This document shows, piece by piece, positions 55,938 through 64,000 of a DNA stretch of 64,000 nucleotides (position 1 is the stretch's first letter; each line of letters starts with the position of its first letter). The stretch comes from Acetobacter fallax (GTDB lineage: Bacteria > Pseudomonadota > Alphaproteobacteria > Acetobacterales > Acetobacteraceae). Under the pieces are notes generated by a model that ran no database searches, had not been told where the DNA came from, and saw only the letters and a program-made list of their open reading frames with translations. The stretch lies in NCBI RefSeq assembly GCF_011516735.1, contig NZ_WOSX01000012.1:27160-91159 (forward strand), read 5' to 3'. The translations under genes were made by a program, and so were the position numbers.

Positions 55938-57038
55938 ATGCAGTCTGTTATCGGATTGATGAGTGGCACATCGCTGGATGGCGTGGATGCCGCATGGATT
56001 GAAACTGACGGTGAACGTATCGGGTGGCAGGGGCCCTCTCTGACGCTTCCTTATTCCCCGGAGTTGCGTAAACGCCTTCGGGCTCTTCTTGATCGCGCGC
56101 CGACGCTCTTCGCCAGCGATCCCGATTTGCTGGATGCAGTCCAGGCACTCACGCTACGACACGCTGAGGCAGTGCAGGCGTTGAGAGAAAAAGTCGAAGT
56201 AGTGCGTCCGGAGAGTCGGCTGGATATCATTGGATTTCACGGTCAGACCATTCTTCACGATCCGACTCATGGCAGGACATGGCAGATTGGCGACGCGGCG
56301 TTGCTGGCGGAGAAGACGGAAACACCTGTTGTCTATGATTTTCGGTCCGCCGATGTCGCTGCAGGAGGACAGGGTGCACCGCTGGTTCCGGTTTATCATG
56401 TGGCGCTCGCCGCTGATGTCGCGCGGCCGGTTGCACTGCTCAACCTGGGGGGCGTCGGCAACGTGACATTTATCGGTGCATCCGGTTCCATTCTCGCCTG
56501 TGATACCGGACCGGGAAATGCTCTGATCGATGACTGGGTGTTGCGTCATACCGGAATACCCTGCGACATTGACGGACAGCTGGCTAAAGCCGGTGTAATC
56601 GATGTGCCGGTCCTGAATGGTCTGCTGGACGACCCGTTTTTTACACAAGCTGCTCCCAAATCGCTGGATCGGCAACATTTTCATGCCGCTCTCGATGCCC
56701 TCGCAGGACTGTCCGTCGAAGACGGCGCTGCGACTCTGACTGCTTTTACTGCTGCGTCCGTTGCCAGTCTTAGCCTTCCGGAGAAGCCTGGCCGATGGAT
56801 AGTCTGCGGTGGAGGACGTCATAACCCTGTTCTTATGAGGGTACTTGCGGAACGTCTGAATGCGCCTGTCGAATCCGCGGAACGTCATGGCTGGGATGGC
56901 GATGCCATGGAGGCTCAGTGTTTCGGATTTCTGGCGATAAGGAGTGTAAAAGGTTTGCCGCTGTCATTCCCGGGAACGACAGGCGTTCCGTACCCGGTCT
57001 CTGGCGGGATCACAATCCAGCCGGTCCGCAGGACATAA
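55938..57038 (+). CDS. anmK: Anhydro-N-acetylmuramic acid kinase
   Basis: Phosphorylates and opens 1,6-anhydroMurNAc during cell-wall recycling. The ATP-binding start is VIGLMSGTSLDGVDAAWIET, then DIIGFHGQTILHDPTHGRTW, ALLNLGGVGNVTFIG and CDTGPGNALIDDW, all typical. Length is 366 residues. ATG 55938 is chosen because GGAGG lies 6 bases upstream; the earlier frame from 55902 is unsupported. Confidence 0.96.
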   Translation: MQSVIGLMSGTSLDGVDAAWIETDGERIGWQGPSLTLPYSPELRKRLRALLDRAPTLFASDPDLLDAVQALTLRHAEAVQALREKVEVVRPESRLDIIGFHGQTILHDPTHGRTWQIGDAALLAEKTETPVVYDFRSADVAAGGQGAPLVPVYHVALAADVARPVALLNLGGVGNVTFIGASGSILACDTGPGNALIDDWVLRHTGIPCDIDGQLAKAGVIDVPVLNGLLDDPFFTQAAPKSLDRQHFHAALDALAGLSVEDGAATLTAFTAASVASLSLPEKPGRWIVCGGGRHNPVLMRVLAERLNAPVESAERHGWDGDAMEAQCFGFLAIRSVKGLPLSFPGTTGVPYPVSGGITIQPVRRT

Positions 57039-57066
57039 AAAAGCCGGTCCCCCTGAAAGGACCGGC
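57037..57066 (-). terminator. Terminator of the alpha/beta hydrolase
   Basis: On the minus strand GCCGGTCC and GGACCGGC form a perfect 8-base stem followed by six T residues. It overlaps the end of anmK from the other side. Confidence 0.85.
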
Positions 57067-57080
57067 CCCTGATCAGAGCT

Positions 57081-57746
57081 TCAGTCAGCTGCGAGCGCCA
57101 TAGTGCGTCGCACCATTTTTGTTGTGACGTGATCTTCCAGTGCCTCAACAACCTGGTCCGCCTGTTTGGCGAAAATATGGTCTGCCTCGGGGAAGATACG
57201 GTAATCGACCTGCACGTTTTTCTGTGTGTTGAGCTTGTCCACAAGCTTGTGGATTGCAGGCTCCGGTGCGAGGTCGTCCTTGCCTCCGGCAATCATCAGA
57301 CCGCCACAGGGGCAGGGTGCGAGGAAACCAAAATCGTAATGCGCAGCCGGCGGTGCAACGCTGATCCAGCCGGTGATCTCAGGACGGCGCATCAGAAGCT
57401 GCATGCCCACGAAAGCCCCGAAAGAATAACCGGCAATCCACAAAGCCCCGGCATTCGGGTTGACCGCCTGCATCCAGTCCAGTGCGGCCGCCGCATCGGA
57501 AATTTCTCCAATGCCACCATCATAGCGACCCTGTGAACGTCCGACGCCACGCGAATTGTAGCGCATCACCGAGAAACCCATTTTCTCAAATGACCGATAC
57601 ATCGCGTACGTGATGCGATTGTTCATCGTGCCGCCATGCAGCGGATGCGGATGAAGCACCAGCGCGAGAGGCGCGTTGGGCTCGCTTGAGTGATGGTAGC
57701 GTCCTTCAAGGCGGCCATCCGGGCCGGCGAACATAACCTCTGGCAT
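57081..57746 (-). CDS. Alpha/beta hydrolase (dienelactone hydrolase-like)
   Basis: Cytoplasmic serine hydrolase of unknown substrate. It has LVLHPHPLHGGTMNNRITYA (oxyanion HPHP motif), RYNSRGVGRSQG, the nucleophile elbow IAGYSFGAFVGM (Ser), and a C-terminal EADHIFAKQ histidine. Length is 221 residues. Similar genes often neighbour cysteine desulfurase/suf genes in Alphaproteobacteria, and here a cysteine desulfurase starts 600 bases away on the other strand. Confidence 0.85.
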   Translation of the reverse strand: MPEVMFAGPDGRLEGRYHHSSEPNAPLALVLHPHPLHGGTMNNRITYAMYRSFEKMGFSVMRYNSRGVGRSQGRYDGGIGEISDAAAALDWMQAVNPNAGALWIAGYSFGAFVGMQLLMRRPEITGWISVAPPAAHYDFGFLAPCPCGGLMIAGGKDDLAPEPAIHKLVDKLNTQKNVQVDYRIFPEADHIFAKQADQVVEALEDHVTTKMVRRTMALAAD

Positions 57747-58364
57747 TAGGCTTCCGCATTTTCTGGCTTCCGTCCCTGGGCATGACGGGCACCTGTTTGA
57801 AATGTCATCCGGATCGGGAGCAATGCCTTGCCATTCCGTCCGGGATCGAAAAATATCTCCGAAGAGACCGAAGCCGACGACCGATGTGAAAATTGATCAC
57901 AAAGGAGCATTGTCGGACTAAGTGGAGACGCGTATTATATCCGATTGGTATGAGTGTATGGAAATAACCGCTTCGCACCTACGGAAAAGGTGCATTGCAT
58001 CAGACGCAGGGTGAATCGCTCCATCTGCTTCGTATTCGCGGAAAATACGTAACGAGCGGCGGAAGAGGAAAATTTCACCGTATCATGTATTCACCCGAAT
58101 CTGTCGGGTGTAAGTCGACGTCGGAGTCGATTGACTCAACCGTGTGCCCGGTCATTAATATGCTCTCCCGTCGCAAAGGCGAGACGCAGACGCACCGGTT
58201 GCCTGCAGTCAGCGAGACACTGACGATTTCCATCGAATCGTGTCTCTGAAGCCACATATAGCTGCGTGAGCGTGGGTATTGCCACAGAAATCGTACAACC
58301 GTCTGAATTACAGTATCTTCACGGGATCAGGCACGTGGTTGATATCCGGATCAGTGACGCCAGG
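57747..58364. other. Gene-poor interval between hydrolase and cysteine desulfurase
   Basis: About 620 bases. An open frame of 84 codons (57995-58249, plus strand) has no recognisable product and no good ribosome site. The sequence is more AT-rich than the neighbouring genes and contains a GTCGACGTCGGAGTCGA near-palindrome around 58113. I see no Rrf2/IscR-type regulator here, although one is common at this position in relatives. Confidence 0.45.
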
Positions 58365-59462
58365 ATGATTTATTGTGACGCGAACGCGACGGAGCCGGTC
58401 CGTCCCGAGAGTCTTGCTGCCGTCATGGACGCAATGCGAACAACCGGCAATCCGAGTTCATCTCACAAAGCCGGCCGGGTAGCCCGGGCATTGCTTGATC
58501 AGGCGCGGCGCACCGTCTCGAAGCATATGGGAGGATCAGTAGAAAACTGTGTGTTCACTTCCGGGGGGACCGAGGCGAACGTTCTTGCTGTAAGGGGAAT
58601 TGGGCAGGGCCGACGGATTCTCATAGGGGCAACCGAACATGACGCAGTCCGCCGTGCACCTGAAGAAGGCGCCCGGACTGGCATTATCCCTGTCTCTGAG
58701 AATGGCATAATTGACTGCGAAGCCCTGGAAACGCAGCTTGTGTCATCATCACAGGCCACACTTGTTTGTGTGATGCTTGCTAATAACGAGACCGGGGTAA
58801 TCAACCCCATCCGGGAAATTTCCCGGTTGTGCCGGAAAGCCGGGGCTAAGCTGCATGTCGATGCGGTGCAGGCCGCAGGCAGAGTGCCTGTCGATATTCT
58901 GGCTCTTGGTGCCGATAGTATCGCTGTGTCAGGTCATAAATTTGGTGGTCCCAAGGGTGCCGGAGCCCTGCTCCTCGCAGATCAGGCGCCTGTTCCACTT
59001 TCTCCGATGCTGGCCGGAGGGGGGCAGGAACGCGGCCGGCGCGGCGGCACTCCGGCCCTGCCTGCTATCATGGGAATGGCTGCCGCCCTTGACGCCGCTC
59101 TTGCCAGCCCTCGCGATCTGAGCCCGTTACGGGACGCTATCGAGATGGCCGCACTTCAGTCCGGGGCTATACTAAGTGGTACGAGTGCTCCCCGCCTTGC
59201 CAATACCACCTGTCTTATACTGCCCTGGATGAAAGGCGAAGCGCAGCTTATAGCGCTTGACCTTGATGGGTTTTGTGTCTCTGCCGGCGCGGCCTGCTCA
59301 TCCGGCAAGGCTGCTTCGTCACACGTCCTGGAAGCAATGGGGTTTGGAGAACTGTCCGGACATGCAATCCGCGTCTCGTTGCCGTGGAACGTGGAGGCAG
59401 ATGTGGCCGAACGATTTTCAGCAGCCTATGAGCGTATGGCAGCCAGACGGCGCCCGATCTGA
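58365..59462 (+). CDS. Cysteine desulfurase (IscS/NifS-like)
   Basis: PLP enzyme that strips sulfur from cysteine for Fe-S cluster or thiocofactor synthesis. The family start is MIYCDANATEPVRPES, then GTEANVLAV; the PLP lysine is Lys192 in SGHKFGGPKG, and the sulfur-carrying cysteine is Cys311 in AGAACSSGKAASSH, of the IscS-type short loop. Length is 365 residues from ATG 58365. The frame stays open upstream to 58266, but the family starts here. It ends exactly where the convergent hpnK ends. No iscU or suf gene is adjacent in the window. Confidence 0.9.
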   Translation: MIYCDANATEPVRPESLAAVMDAMRTTGNPSSSHKAGRVARALLDQARRTVSKHMGGSVENCVFTSGGTEANVLAVRGIGQGRRILIGATEHDAVRRAPEEGARTGIIPVSENGIIDCEALETQLVSSSQATLVCVMLANNETGVINPIREISRLCRKAGAKLHVDAVQAAGRVPVDILALGADSIAVSGHKFGGPKGAGALLLADQAPVPLSPMLAGGGQERGRRGGTPALPAIMGMAAALDAALASPRDLSPLRDAIEMAALQSGAILSGTSAPRLANTTCLILPWMKGEAQLIALDLDGFCVSAGAACSSGKAASSHVLEAMGFGELSGHAIRVSLPWNVEADVAERFSAAYERMAARRRPI

Positions 59463-60308
59463 CTAACGGACGTCATTCCATCCAATAAGCTTTGTCGACG
59501 AGTGCTTAAATCCGGCTCGAAAACCCGGGCTGCAAAGTGCTGCGAGTTCTGCTTCGTGTTCATATGTCGGCATCAGCCGTTGCAGCAGAGCGTTTTTTGC
59601 AGTTGCAGGGTGAAAATAGATCTCAGACACACCTTCCGGCAGATGAGCGGCAAGTGCCGCGACCCGGCCGGCGGTCATATGTCCGCTCCATGCTATGCCA
59701 AAACACCAGTCATTTGTCACCATGCCTGCTTCGTGAGCCTGGTGTCGAAGCACAGCTGTCCAGCGTCTCAGTGCGGCGTCGCCGAGCGTATCAGTATATG
59801 TCCCCGCTGCGTAAAGCGGCTCGGGTGGTTCCAGCGGCACGCGAACCGCCCGCAACCCGAAACGTTTTCCCGTTTCGATCAGCATTTTCCCAACTGTCGG
59901 GTGCAAATGCATGTGCTTATGCGCATTGGCGTGATCAAGCGTCAGTCCGGTAGCTGCAAAAGCATTCAGCTGCGCCTCAATTTCCGCCGCGAGCTGCCGC
60001 CGGACAGCAGGGCGAAAAAAATACTCGATACCAAGTTTCAGCTGATCGGACGGAAACTGACCGTCTTCGGAAACAAGAAGAGGTATTTGCGAAGGAGGTA
60101 AAACAGCAGGTCCTTCTATAACCACAAGGTGCAGGCCGACCCGCAGGTCAGGAAGCCGCTTTGACCGTTCGATGGCATCGTCCACAGCCGGACCGGCAAC
60201 CATCAGGCTCGCTGTGGACAAAACCCCGTCGCGATGCGCGATTTCGATCGCCTCATTGACCTCAACCGAGAGACCAAAATCATCAGCCGAGACGATTGCA
60301 CGCTTCAT
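59463..60308 (-). CDS. hpnK: HpnK, hopanoid head-group deacetylase (ChbG/YdjC family)
   Basis: Deacetylates the N-acetylglucosaminyl-bacteriohopanetriol made by HpnI to give glucosaminyl hopanoid. The YdjC-fold metal site is visible: SADDFGLS near the start (Asp9, Asp10), GLHLVVIEGPA (His60), and DHANAHKHMHLHP. Length is 281 residues. It is the last gene of the minus-strand operon, 18 bases after hpnJ. Family plus position makes the assignment firm. Confidence 0.92.
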   Translation of the reverse strand: MKRAIVSADDFGLSVEVNEAIEIAHRDGVLSTASLMVAGPAVDDAIERSKRLPDLRVGLHLVVIEGPAVLPPSQIPLLVSEDGQFPSDQLKLGIEYFFRPAVRRQLAAEIEAQLNAFAATGLTLDHANAHKHMHLHPTVGKMLIETGKRFGLRAVRVPLEPPEPLYAAGTYTDTLGDAALRRWTAVLRHQAHEAGMVTNDWCFGIAWSGHMTAGRVAALAAHLPEGVSEIYFHPATAKNALLQRLMPTYEHEAELAALCSPGFRAGFKHSSTKLIGWNDVR

Positions 60309-60326
60309 AGACCAGACAATCGGTTC

Positions 60327-61751
60327 TTATGCCGCGTTGCGGTCACGCAGGAAGTGAAAGAATTCCACGCCTTCACGCAAACGGCGCTTCATCATCTGGG
60401 GGCTGCGGACCATTTCGCTGACGATGGAGGCGATCTTAGGCGCGCGGAAGTAAAATTTCTTGTAGAATTCATCAACACTGTTGAAGATTTCAGTGTGCGA
60501 CAGATGCGGGTAATGCAGCGGAGCCATCTGCACACCGTTCTCGTCGATCAACTCCGCGTGGTCTGCATCGAACCAGCCATTTTCCAGAGCCTGCTTATGC
60601 AGCGCCGTTCCTGGGTAAGGCGCGGCCAGGGAAACCTGCATGGTATGCGGGTTGATTTCGGTAGCGAATTTGATGGTTTCCTGAATCGTCTCTTTCGTCT
60701 CGCCGGGCAGGCCGACGATAAAGGTGCCGTGAATTTTAATGCCAAGCTCGTGGCAGTTTTTCGTGAATTCGCGGGCAACTTCGACGCGCATGCCTTTTTT
60801 GATGTTGTGCAGAATCTGCTGATTGCCGCTTTCGTAGCCGACAAGTAGCAGGCGCAGGCCGTTATCCTTCAGGACTTTAAGAGTGTCACGGGGGACATTG
60901 GCTTTGGCGTTGCAGGACCAGGTGATTCCCATTTTGCCGAGTTCTTTTGCGATAGCCTCGGCGCGAGGCAGGTCATCGGTGAATGTATCATCGTCGAAGA
61001 AGAATTCTTTGACCTGTGGAAAATACTGGCGTGCAAGTCGGATCTCAGCAGCAACATGCTGTGGGCTACGTGTGCGGTAATGGTGTCCGCCGACGGTCTG
61101 CGGCCACAGGCAGAACGTGCAGCGCGATTTGCAGCCGCGGCCCGTATAGATCGAGATATACGGGTGCATCAGGTAGCCGATGAAGTAGTCTTCGATCCGC
61201 AGGTCGCGCTTGTAAACTTCCGTCACGAACGGGAGACTGTCCATGTTTTCGATCATGGCGCGGTCGCGGTTATTGACAATGACGCCTTCGCTGTTGCGCC
61301 ACGATATGCCGTCGACATCCTTGAAATCCCGACCTTCGGCAATTTCCTTAATCGTGAAATCAAATTCGTTGCGGGCAACGAAATCAACCGGAGCCCCTTT
61401 CAGGAGGCTTTCTTCCGGCTGGACTGCGACCTTCGCGCCGACGAAGCCGATCTTCAGATTCGGGTTCACGTCTTTGAGCATCTGCGCGACCTCAACGTCC
61501 TTTGCGAAGGACGGGGTTGAGGTGTGGATCACGACGAGGTCGCGATTCCTGGCGTCTGCGAGCACGGGCTCCATCGTGAGGCCAGCCGGAGGGGCGTCGA
61601 TAAGACGGCTGCCTTCGACGAGGGCCGCCGGCTGCGCCAGCCATGTCGGATACCAGAAGGACTTGATCTCGCGTTTCGCCTGGTAGCGTGAGCCTGCGCC
61701 GCCGTCGAAGCCATCAAATGTGGGCGGCTGCAGAAACAGGGTCTTCATCAT
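60327..61751 (-). CDS. hpnJ: HpnJ, radical SAM enzyme for cyclitol hopanoid
   Basis: B12-binding-type radical SAM protein that contracts the glucosamine ring to the cyclitol ether of bacteriohopanetetrol. A B12-like N-terminal domain (to about residue 180) is followed by the cluster motif CKSRCTFC (Cys207, 211, 214) and a radical SAM barrel with GLLLVGYESGNQ-type sequence (LRLLLVGYESGNQQILHNIK region). Length is 474 residues. It lies between hpnI (139-base gap) and hpnK. Confidence 0.92.
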   Translation of the reverse strand: MMKTLFLQPPTFDGFDGGAGSRYQAKREIKSFWYPTWLAQPAALVEGSRLIDAPPAGLTMEPVLADARNRDLVVIHTSTPSFAKDVEVAQMLKDVNPNLKIGFVGAKVAVQPEESLLKGAPVDFVARNEFDFTIKEIAEGRDFKDVDGISWRNSEGVIVNNRDRAMIENMDSLPFVTEVYKRDLRIEDYFIGYLMHPYISIYTGRGCKSRCTFCLWPQTVGGHHYRTRSPQHVAAEIRLARQYFPQVKEFFFDDDTFTDDLPRAEAIAKELGKMGITWSCNAKANVPRDTLKVLKDNGLRLLLVGYESGNQQILHNIKKGMRVEVAREFTKNCHELGIKIHGTFIVGLPGETKETIQETIKFATEINPHTMQVSLAAPYPGTALHKQALENGWFDADHAELIDENGVQMAPLHYPHLSHTEIFNSVDEFYKKFYFRAPKIASIVSEMVRSPQMMKRRLREGVEFFHFLRDRNAA

Positions 61752-61890
61752 GGCGTGAAATCCTTACCAGGCAGAACCGGAGCAAAAAAAAGTTTCAGAC
61801 GGGTATCGCTCTCAGGATCGCGTTGCAATAGCCGTGTTTCAATAGCAGACAGCCCATTTGCAGCAGAGCTTGCTGACTGGCGGACCCGAT

Positions 61891-63093
61891 CTATCGTCGT
61901 TCACCGGGAGAAAGTGGTGTCACAATCGGAGCGGTGGACGCCGGAGGCGTTACGTGTGGTGTGACATGCATAGTGTGGCCTCGCCAGTCCACACGGGTTC
62001 CTGTCATGCTTCCCAGCATAATTGCAGCCGAAAGCCAGTCACGGAAAGGCAGGAGAAGAAGAGGAAACAGTGATCGCTGGCCGACGGTGCGATCCATGGC
62101 GAAGGCGCAAATCGCCCGGAAGAGCCACCCGAAAAGAAAAACCGTGAGCGGCCAGTCAGCATGAGGCTGGAATAATATGGCAAGCGCAAGCCAGAAAAGA
62201 GGGAGCTGAATCGAGGAGGCAAGATATCCGCCGGGGGCAAGTGCCCGCACTGTACGTCCCCAGCGCAATTCATGGCTGAGAAGATCGGAGAATGTTTTCT
62301 CGCCAATCGTGGTCCAGGTCATGCAACCTGCGATTCCAATATTGTCTTCGCGGGCACGGACCAGCCGCCCGAGAACGGCGTCATCCGCTACGTGTGGAAC
62401 AAGTGCTTCGAAGCCGCCGACTTCTTCAAGTGTGGCCTTTGTAAGCGCCATGGTCGCGCCCAGGCAGTCCTGCCGTCCAAGGTAACGGGACAGCAGTACA
62501 CCTGGCAGGAAGTTATGATTGATCTGACAGGCGGATAACAGGCGAGGAAGACTGTTTGTGGCAGGGAGGCCAGCATACAGCGTCGTCACCAGGCCGGTTC
62601 CGGGCTTCCTGAGGCTAATGACTACCTGACGGAGATAATCCGGACCAACATGGATATCGGAATCGGAAACGACAAGAATTTCATGTTTCGCATGTGGAAG
62701 CATATTGATCAGATTGCTGACCTTACGGTTTTCTCCATGCATGGCGCCATTGACGACCAGAGTCATTTCAACCGCCGGATGACGGTGCCGCAATCTTTCA
62801 ACGATTGCTATGGCCGGATCATTGGCTCGCTGAACACCGAAAACAATCTGAAATTCCGGATAGCTCAGAGTGCAGAAGCTCTCAAGCGCCTCTTCCAGTA
62901 AGGGTTCATCACCATGGAGCGGCTTGAGAATTGTAACCGGAGGCAGCCCCTGCGTCGGCTGAGATTTCCTCTGCCGGGCACAGAATCGCGCAACAAGAAG
63001 CGTCCCAAGTGCAGCCTGAACGCAGCCAGCGACACCGATCGCACTGCAGATCAGCGCTGAGAACGGAAAAAAAGGAAGCATCAGATTCGACAT
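61891..63093 (-). CDS. hpnI: HpnI, hopanoid glycosyltransferase
   Basis: Adds N-acetylglucosamine to bacteriohopanetetrol. It resembles ceramide glucosyltransferases: an N-terminal membrane segment, then VTILKPLHGDEPLLEEALES, VSDSDIHVGPDYL (DXD), GRQDCLGATMALTKATLEE and HELRWGRTVRALAPGGY, with C-terminal membrane helices. Length is 400 residues. It is followed by hpnJ and hpnK, which process its product. Confidence 0.92.
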   Translation of the reverse strand: MSNLMLPFFPFSALICSAIGVAGCVQAALGTLLVARFCARQRKSQPTQGLPPVTILKPLHGDEPLLEEALESFCTLSYPEFQIVFGVQRANDPAIAIVERLRHRHPAVEMTLVVNGAMHGENRKVSNLINMLPHAKHEILVVSDSDIHVGPDYLRQVVISLRKPGTGLVTTLYAGLPATNSLPRLLSACQINHNFLPGVLLSRYLGRQDCLGATMALTKATLEEVGGFEALVPHVADDAVLGRLVRAREDNIGIAGCMTWTTIGEKTFSDLLSHELRWGRTVRALAPGGYLASSIQLPLFWLALAILFQPHADWPLTVFLFGWLFRAICAFAMDRTVGQRSLFPLLLLPFRDWLSAAIMLGSMTGTRVDWRGHTMHVTPHVTPPASTAPIVTPLSPGERR

Positions 63094-63172
63094 GCAGCCA
63101 TGGCCGTCACGTTCTCCGTCCTGTGCGAGACGAAAAGCAAAGCGTAGAACGGGACGGCCGGTGCATGAGGTC

Positions 63173-63817
63173 TTAGTCCTCGGAGAAAATTTTAACTTTC
63201 TTATTCAGTACAGCGATCAGACCGTTGACGCCACCCGAGGAAAGCGTTGAGCCGAAATCCGACCGCTGGTCTGCGGCCTGGCTGATATGTCCCTGCAGAA
63301 GTACGTCCACAACTTTCCACGTTCCGCCATCCGGATGAAGAATGTAATCGATTTCGGTACCGGGCATATTGTCGGCTGATCCGATATAAGTCGTCACGAT
63401 CTTGTTGCCACCCGTTGGCGAATTACGGATTTCGGGCCTCAGGGTGAATTTCGCTCCGGAGCCCTTTTTAAAGCTGGAGAGATAGCGTGCCACTGTATAC
63501 TCGCGGAATGCCTGCAGAAGTTTCTGCTTGTCATCTGTTGAAAGCTGCATGTAGCGGGCAGCTCCGATAGAGGAGCGCAACACTGTTTCAAGGTCATAAA
63601 CCTGATCAACAACAGGCCCAAGAGCCTTAGCCCTTGCTTCAAAGGAGCCGGCGCCCGATTGCTGGATCCCATCCAGGGCCTGGTCCAGAGCTGCTACCGG
63701 CGCTGTCACGGCATTCGTGGCCTGAGCATATGCCGGGGCAGGAAGGGCGACCGTAAACAGGGCCAGCGCCGCACTGGCGAATAGTGCGGACGAGAGCGGG
63801 CGGCGGGTCTTGATCAT
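63173..63817 (-). CDS. hpnM: HpnM, Ttg2/MlaC-type periplasmic lipid-transport protein
   Basis: Exported phospholipid/hopanoid-binding protein of the toluene-tolerance Ttg2/MlaC family, thought to help move hopanoids between membranes. A signal peptide ends near ALPAPAYAQA. The mature part has the family pattern: VVDQVYDLETVLRSSIGAAR, QAFREYTVARYLSSFKKGSG and YILHPDGGTWKVVDVLLQGH. Length is 214 residues. Its ATG overlaps the dxs stop by one base (TAATG). HpnN, its usual RND partner, is not visible. Confidence 0.9.
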   Translation of the reverse strand: MIKTRRPLSSALFASAALALFTVALPAPAYAQATNAVTAPVAALDQALDGIQQSGAGSFEARAKALGPVVDQVYDLETVLRSSIGAARYMQLSTDDKQKLLQAFREYTVARYLSSFKKGSGAKFTLRPEIRNSPTGGNKIVTTYIGSADNMPGTEIDYILHPDGGTWKVVDVLLQGHISQAADQRSDFGSTLSSGGVNGLIAVLNKKVKIFSED

Positions 63818-64000
63818 TATTTTATTCCTGATGCCATTCTCGAAGAAACGCTTTCCATCATTCCCTCACTGACACCGATTGCGTTGAGTGCGGTATGGAC
63901 GATGTGCGGGGCGTTGAGTTCTGCGACGTTATATTGCTCGAACTGCGAATTATGATCGATGAACCGATCAGGCAGGGTCATGGTGCGGAGCCGGACGTGG
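63817..64000 (-). CDS. dxs: 1-deoxy-D-xylulose-5-phosphate synthase, C-terminal end
   Basis: Only the last 60 codons are in the window; the gene continues past the right edge. The readable C-terminus (LRTMTLPDRFIDHNSQFEQY, then NAPHIVHTAL) matches the Dxs end, where the LPDRFIDH motif is conserved. Dxs makes the first intermediate of the MEP isoprenoid pathway. Its stop overlaps the hpnM start, so isoprenoid supply is transcribed with hopanoid genes. Confidence 0.85.
   Translation of the reverse strand, partial: HVRLRTMTLPDRFIDHNSQFEQYNVAELNAPHIVHTALNAIGVSEGMMESVSSRMASGIK

Noticed and set aside
57995..58249. 84-codon plus-strand frame before the cysteine desulfurase
   Set aside because: No domain, weak start context and Ser/Arg-rich composition; left as unassigned sequence.

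Overview
The window reads as chromosome of an acetic acid bacterium (Alphaproteobacteria, Acetobacteraceae). This rests on content: a hopanoid pathway, a circularly permuted two-piece tmRNA, GcrA, an alphaproteobacterial SspB, an F1-only atpHAGDC operon, sdhCDAB, class I fumarase, and a secreted alpha-amino acid ester hydrolase of the Acetobacter/Xanthomonas type. I see no phage, CRISPR array or transposase. Genus-level assignment is inference.

Layout. 1-4.8 kb: hpnD (cut by the window edge), hpnE, shc and hpnG in one tight plus-strand operon. 5.1-8.3 kb: a large AT-richer two-domain glycosyltransferase and a tyrosine-phosphatase-like protein. 8.3-13.3 kb: a perfect palindrome and a promoter in front of a TonB-dependent receptor and an alpha-amino acid ester hydrolase. 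13.3-20.4 kb: an accessory stretch with an acyltransferase, a CsaA-like protein, a Tat-exported flavoprotein with a secreted lipocalin-like partner, and a HAD hydrolase. It is threaded with copies of a structured dispersed repeat, two of which flank the acyltransferase. 20.4-30.8 kb: sdhCDAB, asd, zwf, a DUF2501 secreted protein, tRNA-Trp-secE-nusG, tRNA-Gly and an MFS exporter. 31-38.9 kb: atpHAGDC, queF, rnd and gcrA. 39-49 kb: bactofilin, adenosine kinase-like PfkB protein, an SDR/AGE pair, and a glycosyltransferase cluster (two tandem GT4 paralogues divergent from a GT2). 49-57.7 kb: thyX, a Dabb protein, the permuted tmRNA next to sspB, fumarase, a VOC protein, tyrS/anmK and an alpha/beta hydrolase. 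58.3-64 kb: a cysteine desulfurase, then a minus-strand operon dxs-hpnM-hpnI-hpnJ-hpnK.

Working together. The two window ends carry complementary halves of hopanoid synthesis. dxs supplies isoprenoid precursor. HpnD/E make squalene, Shc cyclises it and HpnG trims adenosylhopane. HpnI, HpnK and HpnJ build the glucosamine/cyclitol head group, and HpnM is a periplasmic lipid-transport-type protein. sdh, fumarase and the F1 ATP synthase cover respiration; zwf feeds the pentose phosphate route. The tmRNA tags stalled peptides and the neighbouring SspB would hand them to ClpXP.

Start codons were chosen by ribosome-binding site and family length, and differ from the longest possible frame in many genes. 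The most unusual items are the repeat family around the acyltransferase, the tmRNA-sspB adjacency, the receptor/ester-hydrolase locus with its palindrome, and the glycosyltransferase cluster.
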